Positions 5,828-11,475 of a DNA stretch of 11,475 nt are shown piece by piece. Source of the DNA: Lachnospiraceae bacterium (GTDB taxonomy: Bacteria; Bacillota; Clostridia; Lachnospirales; Lachnospiraceae); the NCBI GenBank assembly GCA_014804565.1, contig JAAUZN010000032.1, positions 52,764-64,238 of the forward strand, written 5' to 3'. How positions within the stretch are numbered: position 1 is the first letter of the stretch; each line of letters begins with the position of its first letter. The position numbers were made by a program, and so were the translations under genes. The notes below the pieces were generated by a model, which saw only the letters and a program-made list of their open reading frames with translations, had not been told where the DNA came from and did not search any database.

Positions 5828-6292
5828 CTACCTCAGCTTTCTGATTGGAAAAAACATATAATTTTCCCCTGTCTGCGGGCAGGTGAAATCATGGACGGCT
5901 CCCGCCAATGAAATCCCGTTCTCCTCCATATAAGCTATTACCTTGGAAAAGGTATCCTCCTCTTCACACGCTGTATAAATATATTCATAGCCGGGAATCA
6001 CCCACTTTGTCCAGCCATCGGGGGCTTCTGCATCATCATAACATTCTACGCCTGCGAGATAAACCCCCCTCTCAAAATCCTCCCAGGGCTGAAAAGATCG
6101 GGAGAAATCGGACATAGCTCCCCAGATCCCGCCCAGCTTTCCGTTTTCATCTTTCTTCGCCAGATGCTGTACCTCTTCAAAATGGGAATTGGCATCGTCC
6201 CACAATTTCTGGATAAACCCTGCACCATCTAAGGTGGAACCTTCTTTCCCGATCACGACAAAGGACTCTTTCTCACATCTTTCAATCTTCAT
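5828..6292 (-). CDS. GyrI-like / AraC-type effector-binding domain protein
   Basis: A 154-residue stand-alone small-molecule-binding domain of the GyrI/SOUL-like effector-binding superfamily, the module that binds ligands in AraC/MerR-type regulators and occurs alone in Cass2-type proteins found in integron cassettes. Features: the opening strand RCEKESFVVIGKEGST (5-20), the helix GFIQKLWDDANSHFEEV (25-41), GIWGAMSDFSR (55-65), the mid-domain ECYDDAEAPDGWTKWVIPG (83-101), and the closing MFFPIRKL (146-153), typical of the family end. No DNA-binding part is attached. A cationic or aromatic ligand is usual for the superfamily, but none can be named here. GGGAG lies 8 bases before the ATG. It is coupled to the following YhbS-like GNAT. 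Confidence 0.83.
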   Translation of the reverse strand: MKIERCEKESFVVIGKEGSTLDGAGFIQKLWDDANSHFEEVQHLAKKDENGKLGGIWGAMSDFSRSFQPWEDFERGVYLAGVECYDDAEAPDGWTKWVIPGYEYIYTACEEEDTFSKVIAYMEENGISLAGAVHDFTCPQTGENYMFFPIRKLR

Positions 6293-6312
6293 ACTTGTTC
6301 TCCCGTCTCATA

Positions 6313-6324
6313 AAACTTAAATTT
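6313..6324 (-). repeat. Inter-gene motif (site O), overlapping a stop codon
   Basis: Minus strand AAATTTAAGTTT fits AAATTNNARTTT. Its first two A bases complete the TAA stop of the monooxygenase gene (6323-6325), the same arrangement as at 10127-10138. The next ribosome site follows about 7 bases later. Confidence 0.6.
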
Positions 6325-6655
6325 ATTCTTTTATAAATGCCTGATCAAGTTCCGGAACTCCTGTTTCATCAGACACATACCTCTCTACTTTCATATGTAG
6401 ATCGTATTTTTCTCGAAGGTCCATAATCTTTGCCATCATAGGGGAAGCATGGTGTACGTCAATGGCCTGCTGGTCATTCCAGCTATCGATCAAAAGCACG
6501 GTTTCCTCATCTTCCATCGGATAAAAGTATTCATATCTAAGGTTTCCGTTTTCTGCGCGAATATCTTTCACAACACCGCTTGAAACCATTTCTTCTGCAA
6601 ATTTTCTGGCATTTCCTTTGATGCCGCTATAGTAGATATTCACTGTAATAGCCAT
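6323..6655 (-). CDS. Putative ABM-domain monooxygenase (quinol monooxygenase-like)
   Basis: A 110-residue dimeric ferredoxin-like fold protein of the ABM (antibiotic biosynthesis monooxygenase) type; relatives include YgiN-like quinol monooxygenases, which use no cofactor, and haem-degrading IsdG-like enzymes. Evidence: a first strand of alternating residues, ITVNIYYSG (3-11), helix ARKFAEEMVSSG (16-27), GNLRYEYFYPMEDEETVLLIDSW (37-59) with the conserved 'YE.F...ed...l.ie.W' pattern, then QAIDVHHASPMMAKI (63-77) with the family H residues at 68-69. The last 20 residues are a charged tail. GGAGG lies 8 bases before the ATG. It follows the exonuclease by 41 bases. The substrate is unknown. Confidence 0.83.
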   Translation of the reverse strand: MAITVNIYYSGIKGNARKFAEEMVSSGVVKDIRAENGNLRYEYFYPMEDEETVLLIDSWNDQQAIDVHHASPMMAKIMDLREKYDLHMKVERYVSDETGVPELDQAFIKE

Positions 6656-6696
6656 TTAGTTTCCTCCATCTAATCCCATCTGGACAATAATACCTT

Positions 6697-7377
6697 TCAG
6701 ATGTTCCTTGTATATGTACACCCCGGGTAGCTCATGCATCCCCAGAACTCTCCATATCTTCCATTTCGTTTTCGAAGAACATTACCACACTTAGGGCATT
6801 TCTTAACAGCTTTAGCATCCTCTGACGGATTGGCCATTTCCTTTGCCAAATGTTCAAATACGATCTGGTTCATCCGACAGTCATTCAGTGCTCTATGGGC
6901 TCCGACTGTAGAAATCTTATAATACTCTGCCAGATCCACAAGCTTATAATGCGATAGCTGCGGCAGATACATTCTGGCAACCTGTAACGTATCAATATAA
7001 TCATTTCCTATGGTTTCGCCCCAGAATCTCTCCGCGTCACGATACAAGAACTTCATGTCAAAAGTATGAATGTTGTGACCGACCAACACTGCATCCCCGG
7101 CGAATTCCAGAAAATCGGATAGGGCTTCTTCAAAAAAGGGACTGTCCTTCACCATATCATCCGTGATGCCGTTCACCTCACTGGCATAATATGGTATCGG
7201 GCGTCCGGGATTCACAAGCGTGGTGAATTCATCAACTACCTCTCCGCCTATGACCTTGATGGCTGATATTTCCACCACAGCATCAGAGCTGCAGGAGACA
7301 CCGGTCGTCTCAAGATCAAAGACCACATAATCCGGGACATATGTATTCAGTTTTTTACCAGTTTTCTTTGAAAGCAT
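6697..7377 (-). CDS. DnaQ-like 3'-5' exonuclease with C-terminal zinc ribbon
   Basis: A 226-residue DEDDh exonuclease of the DnaQ/PolC-epsilon type. All catalytic residues are visible: D21 and E23 in FDLETTG (20-26), D107 in [11 protein letters not shown] (101-111), H161 and D166 in GAHRALNDC (159-167). After the exonuclease domain (about 15-180) a topoisomerase-type zinc ribbon follows: C194, C197 (CPKC), C214 and C220, with GxYGxFWGCxxYPxC spacing, likely binding single-stranded nucleic acid. The protein is not fused to a polymerase, so a repair or nucleic-acid turnover role is likely. Its ATG is five bases after the alpha/beta hydrolase stop, with the ribosome site GAGAGGA inside the end of that gene, so the two are coupled. 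The two-domain layout is known in clostridia. Confidence 0.93.
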   Translation of the reverse strand: MLSKKTGKKLNTYVPDYVVFDLETTGVSCSSDAVVEISAIKVIGGEVVDEFTTLVNPGRPIPYYASEVNGITDDMVKDSPFFEEALSDFLEFAGDAVLVGHNIHTFDMKFLYRDAERFWGETIGNDYIDTLQVARMYLPQLSHYKLVDLAEYYKISTVGAHRALNDCRMNQIVFEHLAKEMANPSEDAKAVKKCPKCGNVLRKRNGRYGEFWGCMSYPGCTYTRNI

Positions 7378-7382
7378 ACTTC

Positions 7383-8072
7383 TTATCCTCTCTGCATCTG
7401 TAAAAAAGCTTCAACCACTTTGTTAAATACAGCGTATCTCTTATTTGCAATAAAGTGATTCCCTTTCATAATAGATAATTTTGCATTAGGTATATTTTCT
7501 GCAATCTCTTTTGTATGGGATTCCTTGATCATATCATTGCTTCCGCAAATTACCAGCGTGGGAGCTATTATTTTTGATAATTCGTTTCGCTCAATATTCG
7601 GCTCGTTCACCATTAATCCAAGCATTTCAGCATTCTTTTTTGCCCCAGTCGATTTGGATGCAAATCGGCTTGCTATTTTATATCCTATTTCAATTGGAAT
7701 CTGTGTCGTCCTCTTTACCCCCTCTGGATTCAGATTTCCCCCATTTAATATCAATGCCTTTACCTTATTCGGATATTTGATTGCAAATTTCATCGCTATA
7801 TTGGCTCCGTCTGAAAATCCCAAAATAACTGCCTTTGAAATTGCATGACTTGTCATAAAATCGTATAAGTCACAGGAAAACTGCTCAATGGTAAAAGGTT
7901 TAGTACCTCTCGGTGATTTACCGTGGCCTCTTGTATCTAAAGCGAGCACTCTGTATCTGTCACTAAAATAATCTATTTGATGTTTGAAATAGGAGCCATC
8001 CTCTCCGTTCCCGTGCAAAAGGATAAACGGCTCTTTATCTCCTTTTTCTTGATAATATAAGTCTATATCCAT
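7383..8072 (-). CDS. Alpha/beta hydrolase
   Basis: A 229-residue alpha/beta-hydrolase-fold enzyme. The catalytic triad is visible: nucleophile S87 in GFSDGAN (85-91), D180 in CGSNDMI (176-182) and H206 in KGNHFIA (203-209). The oxyanion strand is [10 protein letters not shown] (17-26), and [14 protein letters not shown] (43-56) is the usual conserved block before the first helix. There is no signal peptide, so it is cytosolic. The cap region between about 118 and 165 is short and helical. An ester or similar small substrate is expected but cannot be named. The ATG is 8 bases after GAGGA, which abuts an inverted-type copy of the inter-gene motif. Downstream it is coupled to the exonuclease gene. 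Confidence 0.92.
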   Translation of the reverse strand: MDIDLYYQEKGDKEPFILLHGNGEDGSYFKHQIDYFSDRYRVLALDTRGHGKSPRGTKPFTIEQFSCDLYDFMTSHAISKAVILGFSDGANIAMKFAIKYPNKVKALILNGGNLNPEGVKRTTQIPIEIGYKIASRFASKSTGAKKNAEMLGLMVNEPNIERNELSKIIAPTLVICGSNDMIKESHTKEIAENIPNAKLSIMKGNHFIANKRYAVFNKVVEAFLQMQRG

Positions 8073-8086
8073 TTACACTTCCTCAC

Positions 8087-8098
8087 AATTTCCAATTT
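8087..8098 (+). repeat. Inter-gene motif, inverted type (site F)
   Basis: Plus strand AATTTCCAATTT matches AAATTCCAGTTT at 10 of 12 positions, in opposite orientation to the type at 10127 and 11027. It is flanked by CCTCAC on the ribosome-site side (8081-8086) and ATC on the other, as at 4596-4617. It begins two bases after the stop codon of the nucleotidyltransferase gene. Confidence 0.65.
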
Positions 8099-8100
8099 AT

Positions 8101-8856
8101 CTAATTCCTTATCTGTGTTATCATATATGCAGCATATTCATGGGCATTATTTTCATCCCATTCTGTTGATTTATCAGATAAATATTCATCCAGTGCCTGT
8201 ACAATTAAAGTTTGATACTTTTCAGGGACATTGCATATTCCCCATTTACCACCTTCCTGTTTTGACAGGATAAGTTCTTCTTTTTTGTATGCTAATACTC
8301 TACATAAGTTTAGAATAATGTAAGTGGGATTATCCATTATTTCCGTTTCAGCTTCCTCAATATCACTCCAAATACTATCAAAGTAGTCTTCTTTACTGAC
8401 TGCTCCAAAGACATCTTTGATATCGTTTCCATAAAGACATTTTCCCCTGTGATAAATAATAGTAAAATGAGCTGCCAGATCTTTATCTGTTCCCTTCATT
8501 TTATCAATATAATCTAAAGGATTGGTTTTATACCATTCTAAATGTGCAATAGAAAAGTGCAATTCGAAAGGTGTCGGATAAACAAACGGATTGCATACCC
8601 CTTTTTTAACAATGCTTAGTTCTATTCCTTTTGGAGGAGCATATGTATTTAATTCTACAACCATATCCATGAAGCGATGTTTTATGTTGTTTGGTATAGC
8701 TTCCCTTACTACAACCAACAAATCAATATCACTTTTTTTCTCATTATAGCATCCCATAACAGCAGAGCCATGAAGATAAATCCCAATCAGATTATCTCCT
8801 AATATTTTTTGACTTTGTGTGACAAAACTTTTAAGCAAATCATTTAAAGCATCCAT
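8101..8856 (-). CDS. ANT-type aminoglycoside nucleotidyltransferase-like protein (DUF4111 C-terminal domain)
   Basis: A 251-residue nucleotidyltransferase resembling ANT(9)/AadA-type aminoglycoside adenylyltransferases, which add AMP to spectinomycin or streptomycin. The signature GIYLHGSAVMGCYNEKKSD (25-43) has GS at 30-31, and the metal-binding aspartates are D43 and D45 in SDIDLLVVV. FELHFS (97-102) may hold the catalytic glutamate of the ANT(3'')(9) type (E98). The helical C-terminal domain (from about 130) with LNLCRVLAYKK is the usual one. The ATG at 8856 is chosen over a TTG at 8895 because GAGGAG lies 9 bases upstream and relatives start here. The gene is strongly AT-rich (19 G+C in 60 bases at 8701-8760). 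Whether it gives resistance is unknown; many chromosomal homologues do not. Confidence 0.85.
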   Translation of the reverse strand: MDALNDLLKSFVTQSQKILGDNLIGIYLHGSAVMGCYNEKKSDIDLLVVVREAIPNNIKHRFMDMVVELNTYAPPKGIELSIVKKGVCNPFVYPTPFELHFSIAHLEWYKTNPLDYIDKMKGTDKDLAAHFTIIYHRGKCLYGNDIKDVFGAVSKEDYFDSIWSDIEEAETEIMDNPTYIILNLCRVLAYKKEELILSKQEGGKWGICNVPEKYQTLIVQALDEYLSDKSTEWDENNAHEYAAYMITQIRN

Positions 8857-8907
8857 ATCTAACGGCTCCTCTAAAACATCTACTACAGCGGTCAATCCCG
8901 ATTCGGT

Positions 8908-9636
8908 TCACTTTTTCATATACCAGTATGTATAGACTCTCTCATACCCTAATTTCAAATACATATTTACCGCCGTTGCATTTTCCCTGACGACTTGAAG
9001 GTATGTGTGGTGTGCGCCGTTTTCTTTTGCCTGGGCAATCAGAGATTCGCAGACTGTCTTACCATAGCCATGTCCCCGGTATGCAGGACTGACTACGACA
9101 TTCTGAAGGAGCATATACCCCTGCTCTATGGCTGCCGATGCGCAGGCTGCCACTTCACCGTCCTTGATCACAGAACAGTAGATTGTATCAACAAGAACCT
9201 TTGAAAGCATCTGACGAAATGTCTCTTGTTTGGTTATATCTGTAAATCCCTCAAATGTAAAATAAGCATGTAACCATTCTTCCGTAGGCTCTTTTGAAAA
9301 AACACACTCTCCTTTTTGAAAAGCTTTATCTCTCAGATTCAAAATCATCACATCTGTTGGCGTGACAGCTTCATAACCGTGCGCTTCCAGATATTCATTC
9401 AGTTCACTATCCTCTTCGGTTAATTTAAATACGCACGGTAAATTTGCCTTTTTATAGATTTCTTCACACTGTGGAACCTTCACATCCAAGCTGATCGTAG
9501 AAGGATAGATAACACTGACTGAATTTGCTCGATTGGTATGTCCGTTGGCAAATCGTATGAGCCAGCCATCATATTGCATGGTATTAAGTGCAACATGCGC
9601 ATTTGATGAAATTTCCTCAAAAAAGCGTATTTTCAT
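8908..9636 (-). CDS. Two-part GNAT N-acetyltransferase
   Basis: A 242-residue protein with an N-terminal GNAT-like half (MKIRFFEEISSNAH, then YDGWLIRFANGHTNRANSV at 22-40) and a C-terminal catalytic GNAT domain (about 115-242). The CoA site is LLQNVVVSPAYRGHGYGKTV (176-195), with R-G-H-G-Y-G at 187-192; TYLQVVRENATAVNMYLKLGY (211-231) completes the fold. The 'DGWxxRFANGxTxRANSV' block marks a well-known family of unassigned acetyltransferases. The ATG at 9636 overlaps the previous gene's stop (ATGA) and has GGAG 9 bases upstream, so it is preferred over a TTG at 9651; the two GNATs are translationally coupled. Substrate unknown. Confidence 0.9.
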   Translation of the reverse strand: MKIRFFEEISSNAHVALNTMQYDGWLIRFANGHTNRANSVSVIYPSTISLDVKVPQCEEIYKKANLPCVFKLTEEDSELNEYLEAHGYEAVTPTDVMILNLRDKAFQKGECVFSKEPTEEWLHAYFTFEGFTDITKQETFRQMLSKVLVDTIYCSVIKDGEVAACASAAIEQGYMLLQNVVVSPAYRGHGYGKTVCESLIAQAKENGAHHTYLQVVRENATAVNMYLKLGYERVYTYWYMKK

Positions 9637-10103
9637 TTTCCATTGCTCCAATTCATCTGATGGTATTTTGATGTCGCATCATGAAAGCCTAACGATCTAT
9701 ATAATTGGTATCCGTCTTCCGTTGCTTTGAGTTCCACAACACTCAATTCCATATCGGACACATCTTCCATCAACATATTCATAACTTTTCGCGCATGGCC
9801 ATTATGACGATATTCTGATTTTGTATATACATTTAAAACAGTTCCCGTTTTTCCGGTAATAAAAGCAGGACTCATCGGTTTTTCAATCACAAGCAAGAGG
9901 GCGCAGGCTACTATTTCCCTCTCATCTCTTGCCACATAACCAAATATGTTTTTATTCAGATTTCGGATAAAATAATCCGGCAAATCCCGTTTGATTATCT
10001 CTAAATCCTTTTCTGTCAATTCGCTATAATCTTCCGCCAGATAAGCGATCCTTAATTCTGTCAACTGCGCAATATCTTCCGCTGTGGCTTTGGTATAAAT
10101 CAT
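9633..10103 (-). CDS. GNAT family N-acetyltransferase
   Basis: A 156-residue acetyltransferase. The first strand and helix are TKATAEDIAQLTELRIAYL (4-22). The CoA site is VLNVYTKSEYRHNGHARKVM (89-108), with the loop R-H-N-G-H-A at 99-104, followed by SVVELKATEDGYQLYRSLGF (121-140), the usual end motif. TGKTGTVLNVY (83-93) is typical of a clostridial group in which the alpha-2/beta-4 segment is rich in polar residues. Its ribosome site is weak (GAGAG, about 8 bases before the ATG). Its stop codon overlaps the start of the following two-part GNAT by four bases. Substrate unknown; the two coupled GNATs may act on related substrates, which is inference. Confidence 0.9.
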   Translation of the reverse strand: MIYTKATAEDIAQLTELRIAYLAEDYSELTEKDLEIIKRDLPDYFIRNLNKNIFGYVARDEREIVACALLLVIEKPMSPAFITGKTGTVLNVYTKSEYRHNGHARKVMNMLMEDVSDMELSVVELKATEDGYQLYRSLGFHDATSKYHQMNWSNGK

Positions 10104-10126
10104 ATGTTATCTCTCTATAAATATAC

Positions 10127-10138
10127 AAACTGGAATTT
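10127..10138 (-). repeat. Inter-gene motif, exact copy (site C), overlapping a stop codon
   Basis: Minus strand AAATTCCAGTTT between the 10137-10556 GNAT and the next gene. Its first two A bases complete the TAA stop (10137-10139). Plus strand CAAACTGGAATTTA (10126-10139) is identical to 4238-4251, nearly 6 kb away. Confidence 0.75.
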
Positions 10139-10556
10139 ACTTTACACGATACATTTTTTTTAATCTTTGTGCCTCGTTTGCACTAAAACCGAATTTTTCA
10201 TAGAATGGAATCTTATCAGGCATTGCACAGAGTTCTACAAAAATATCTGTACCGTTTATACCATTGTCATTTATGAATTTCATCAACTCATTGATTAGCA
10301 TTTTTCCTATGCCCTTGTGTTGATATTCCGGTCTTACTACAACATCTTTGATATAATAGTCCAATCCCATATCGCCGATCATTCTTGCCATAGCTACTAT
10401 TTTATCTTTGTCATACACAGACACTCTGAATAGTGTATTCTTCATAGCAAGTTCAGTTTGTTCCAAAGAAGGACTCTCTCCCCAGACAGTAGTTTCCCAC
10501 AAAAGAATAAATTCTTCGGCACTTAATTCATTATATTTGATGGTTAATTCACTCAC
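10137..10556 (-). CDS. GNAT family N-acetyltransferase
   Basis: A 139-residue compact GNAT. The CoA site is DVVVRPEYQHKGIGKMLINELM (71-92), with the loop Q-H-K-G-I-G at 79-84; the end motif PFYEKFGF is close to the C-terminus. The N-terminus SELTIKYNELSAEEFILLWET with the following W..SPS is typical of a clostridial group close to YjcF/ElaA-sized acetyltransferases. The start codon is GTG at 10556, supported by GGAGG 7 bases upstream and no closer ATG. The TAA stop lies inside an exact copy of the inter-gene motif. The upstream GNAT ends 29 bases earlier. Substrate unknown. Confidence 0.9.
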   Translation of the reverse strand: MSELTIKYNELSAEEFILLWETTVWGESPSLEQTELAMKNTLFRVSVYDKDKIVAMARMIGDMGLDYYIKDVVVRPEYQHKGIGKMLINELMKFINDNGINGTDIFVELCAMPDKIPFYEKFGFSANEAQRLKKMYRVK

Positions 10557-10571
10557 GTCTATTCCTCCGCT

Positions 10572-10583
10572 AAATTCAAATTT
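10572..10583 (-). repeat. Inter-gene motif, perfect palindrome form (site B)
   Basis: AAATTTGAATTT on the minus strand: arms AAATT/AATTT are perfect inverted repeats around a TG centre. It starts two bases after the TAG stop of the upstream GNAT and is followed three bases later by the GGAGG of the next gene. Confidence 0.6.
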
Positions 10584-10585
10584 GT

Positions 10586-11014
10586 CTACCTACACCAAGA
10601 CATCACGAACTCTTTTTCATTAGTGTTCTCATCAACAGCCTTCGATTGAACCATGAATTTTTCTCTCTGGTAAAAACAAATTGCCCGCGTATTCTTTTCA
10701 TATACGCTTAAACTCAAACTTGGCTTGATACATTTCACATAATCCAATAATTGTTTTCCAATACCTTTTGACTGGACTCCATTCCTTACAAAGATTCCGG
10801 CAATATAATCGTCTGCCAGTCCAATGAAGCCGTCTATTTGATTAGTTTCCTCATCTTCATAAACGTATACTTCTGCCTGTGGCATCATTTCCTTTACCAT
10901 GTCATAATTATTGATCCAATACTCTTTGGGAATAAAGTTATGAGCTTGAATATTGGTATTAACCCATATTTGCATAATCATATCTAAATCATTTTCTCTA
11001 AATTCTCTTATCAT
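10586..11014 (-). CDS. YiaC-like GNAT N-acetyltransferase
   Basis: A 142-residue acetyltransferase close in style to E. coli YiaC-type proteins, some of which have been reported to acetylate proteins. It begins MIREFRENDLDMIMQIWVNT and has AHNFIPKEYWINNYDMVKEM (24-43), a block shared with YiaC/YjaB-like members. IAGIFVRNGVQSKGIGKQLLDYVK (71-94) is the CoA site, with the loop Q-S-K-G-I-G at 81-86; LSVYEKNTRAICFYQREKF (102-120) completes the fold. The ATG has a modest ribosome site (CAGAGG, 6 bases upstream) placed directly behind an exact copy of the inter-gene motif. It is 42 bases downstream of the thioesterase. Substrate unknown. Confidence 0.92.
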   Translation of the reverse strand: MIREFRENDLDMIMQIWVNTNIQAHNFIPKEYWINNYDMVKEMMPQAEVYVYEDEETNQIDGFIGLADDYIAGIFVRNGVQSKGIGKQLLDYVKCIKPSLSLSVYEKNTRAICFYQREKFMVQSKAVDENTNEKEFVMSWCR

Positions 11015-11026
11015 GATTACCTCTGT

Positions 11027-11038
11027 AAACTGGAATTT
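11027..11038 (-). repeat. Inter-gene motif, exact copy (site A)
   Basis: Minus strand AAATTCCAGTTT, 18 bases after the thioesterase stop and just before the ribosome site of the YiaC-like GNAT. It shares AAAGT a few bases upstream with the copy at 10127-10138. Confidence 0.75.
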
Positions 11039-11056
11039 GACTTTGCTCTTTTAATA

Positions 11057-11461
11057 TCAAAATGAGCAGCATTCTATAAGCGCATTATAAAAAGAAGGAT
11101 ATTTCTTATCCAGCCTTATAGGAATCCCTTTCTCATCCAGAAAGCAGTGCTCCGAATAAGCCTCACATACCTTATTTCCTTTGTCATTTTTCATAAAATA
11201 CTTCAGCTTTAATTTCACTCCTTTAAACTCTTTAACAGTCACTTCTATATCAACCGTATCCCCAAATGTTGTTGACTGCATATACTTACATTCAACAGCA
11301 ACCACAGGGGAGATAATACCCTCTTCTTCAAGTTTTGCATAATTCCATCCGATTTTTGACAGGAAATCTATTCTAGCCTCTTCCATCCAACGGATATAGT
11401 TTGAGTGATGCGTAATCCCCATTTTATCTGTTTCATAATACTGCACAATATGCCGATACAT
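11057..11461 (-). CDS. Acyl-CoA thioesterase, YbgC/4HBT hot-dog family
   Basis: A 134-residue hot-dog-fold thioesterase, hydrolysing acyl-CoA in the cytosol. The YbgC/4-hydroxybenzoyl-CoA thioesterase signature is at the N-terminus: VQYYETDKMGITHHSNYIRW (6-25), with the catalytic aspartate D12, histidines 18-19 of HHSNY and the following MEEAR (26-30). The central FGDTVDIEVTVKEFKGVKLKLKY and a C-terminal CFLDEKGIPIRL complete the sheet. The ATG at 11461 is chosen: GAGGTG lies 5 bases upstream. A GTG three codons earlier (11470) also keeps the frame but overlaps that ribosome site. Length is normal for the family. It is the first gene of the run in this window; upstream sequence is not visible. 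Confidence 0.93.
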   Translation of the reverse strand: MYRHIVQYYETDKMGITHHSNYIRWMEEARIDFLSKIGWNYAKLEEEGIISPVVAVECKYMQSTTFGDTVDIEVTVKEFKGVKLKLKYFMKNDKGNKVCEAYSEHCFLDEKGIPIRLDKKYPSFYNALIECCSF

Positions 11462-11475
11462 TTCATTCACCTCAC

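Noticed and set aside
7525..7848. Plus-strand hydrophobic frame opposite the alpha/beta hydrolase
   Set aside because: It is the mirror of a gene with a complete Ser-Asp-His triad; the hydrophobic look arises from the complementary codons.
8857..8895. TTG start at 8895 for the nucleotidyltransferase
   Set aside because: The ribosome site GAGGAG lies inside this stretch and serves the ATG at 8856, where relatives begin.
9640..9662. Another inverted-type motif at the overlapping GNAT junction (TTGCTCCAATTCATCTGA)
   Set aside because: It matches only about 12 of 18 positions and lies in the coding end HQMNWSNGK, so coding constraint and chance explain it adequately.
4238..11038. CRISPR array or tandem repeat array
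   Set aside because: Copies are 12-14 bases, separated by whole genes at irregular distances, with no spacer-repeat periodicity.

Overview
This looks like a stretch of a Bacillota chromosome, most likely a Lachnospiraceae-type gut clostridium. That placement is an inference from protein style: a YbaK/ProX editing protein, a small CDGC-containing clostridial protein, a YhbS-type GNAT, strong GGAGG ribosome sites and moderate-to-low G+C. No rRNA, tRNA, transposase, integrase or CRISPR array is visible. All 21 recognisable genes lie on the minus strand, so transcription runs from high to low coordinates, and the intergenic gaps are mostly 3-57 bases.

Layout in transcription order (right to left). 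11461-8908: a YbgC-like thioesterase, then four GNAT acetyltransferases. 8856-6697: an ANT-type nucleotidyltransferase, an alpha/beta hydrolase and a DnaQ-like exonuclease with a C-terminal zinc ribbon. 6655-5177: an ABM-fold monooxygenase, a GyrI-like effector-binding protein and a YhbS-like GNAT. 5135-3911: another GNAT and two small proteins of unknown function. 3853-1746: a PPOX-family flavoprotein, a SAM methyltransferase, a DUF2185/Imm33-like protein and a C39-like cysteine peptidase. 1706-1149: a seventh GNAT. Finally, behind its own probable promoter, a more GC-rich pair: dCMP deaminase (1043-555) and a ProX-type prolyl-tRNA deacylase (529 to the window edge).

Apart from the last pair, the genes do not form a pathway. 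They are unrelated, single-domain, often detoxification- or resistance-like enzymes. Seven are GNATs that are mutually dissimilar, so they look collected rather than duplicated. Base composition also shifts along the run: I count 37 G+C in 60 bases at 901-960 and 19 in 60 at 8701-8760. The content recalls an integron cassette array, but canonical attC cores were not found.

The main unexplained structure is a short near-palindromic motif repeated in the gaps between genes. Read on the minus strand, five junctions carry AAATTNNARTTT, three of them the identical 12-mer AAATTCCAGTTT. Three further junctions carry a related core in the opposite orientation (AAATTCCGTTT, AATTTCCAATTT, AACTTCCAAATTT), each directly abutting the next gene's ribosome-binding site. 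The motif sits between the stop codon of one gene and the ribosome site of the next, and at two junctions it contains the stop codon. It may mark gene-by-gene assembly of the array, or be a shared regulatory or RNA-level element.
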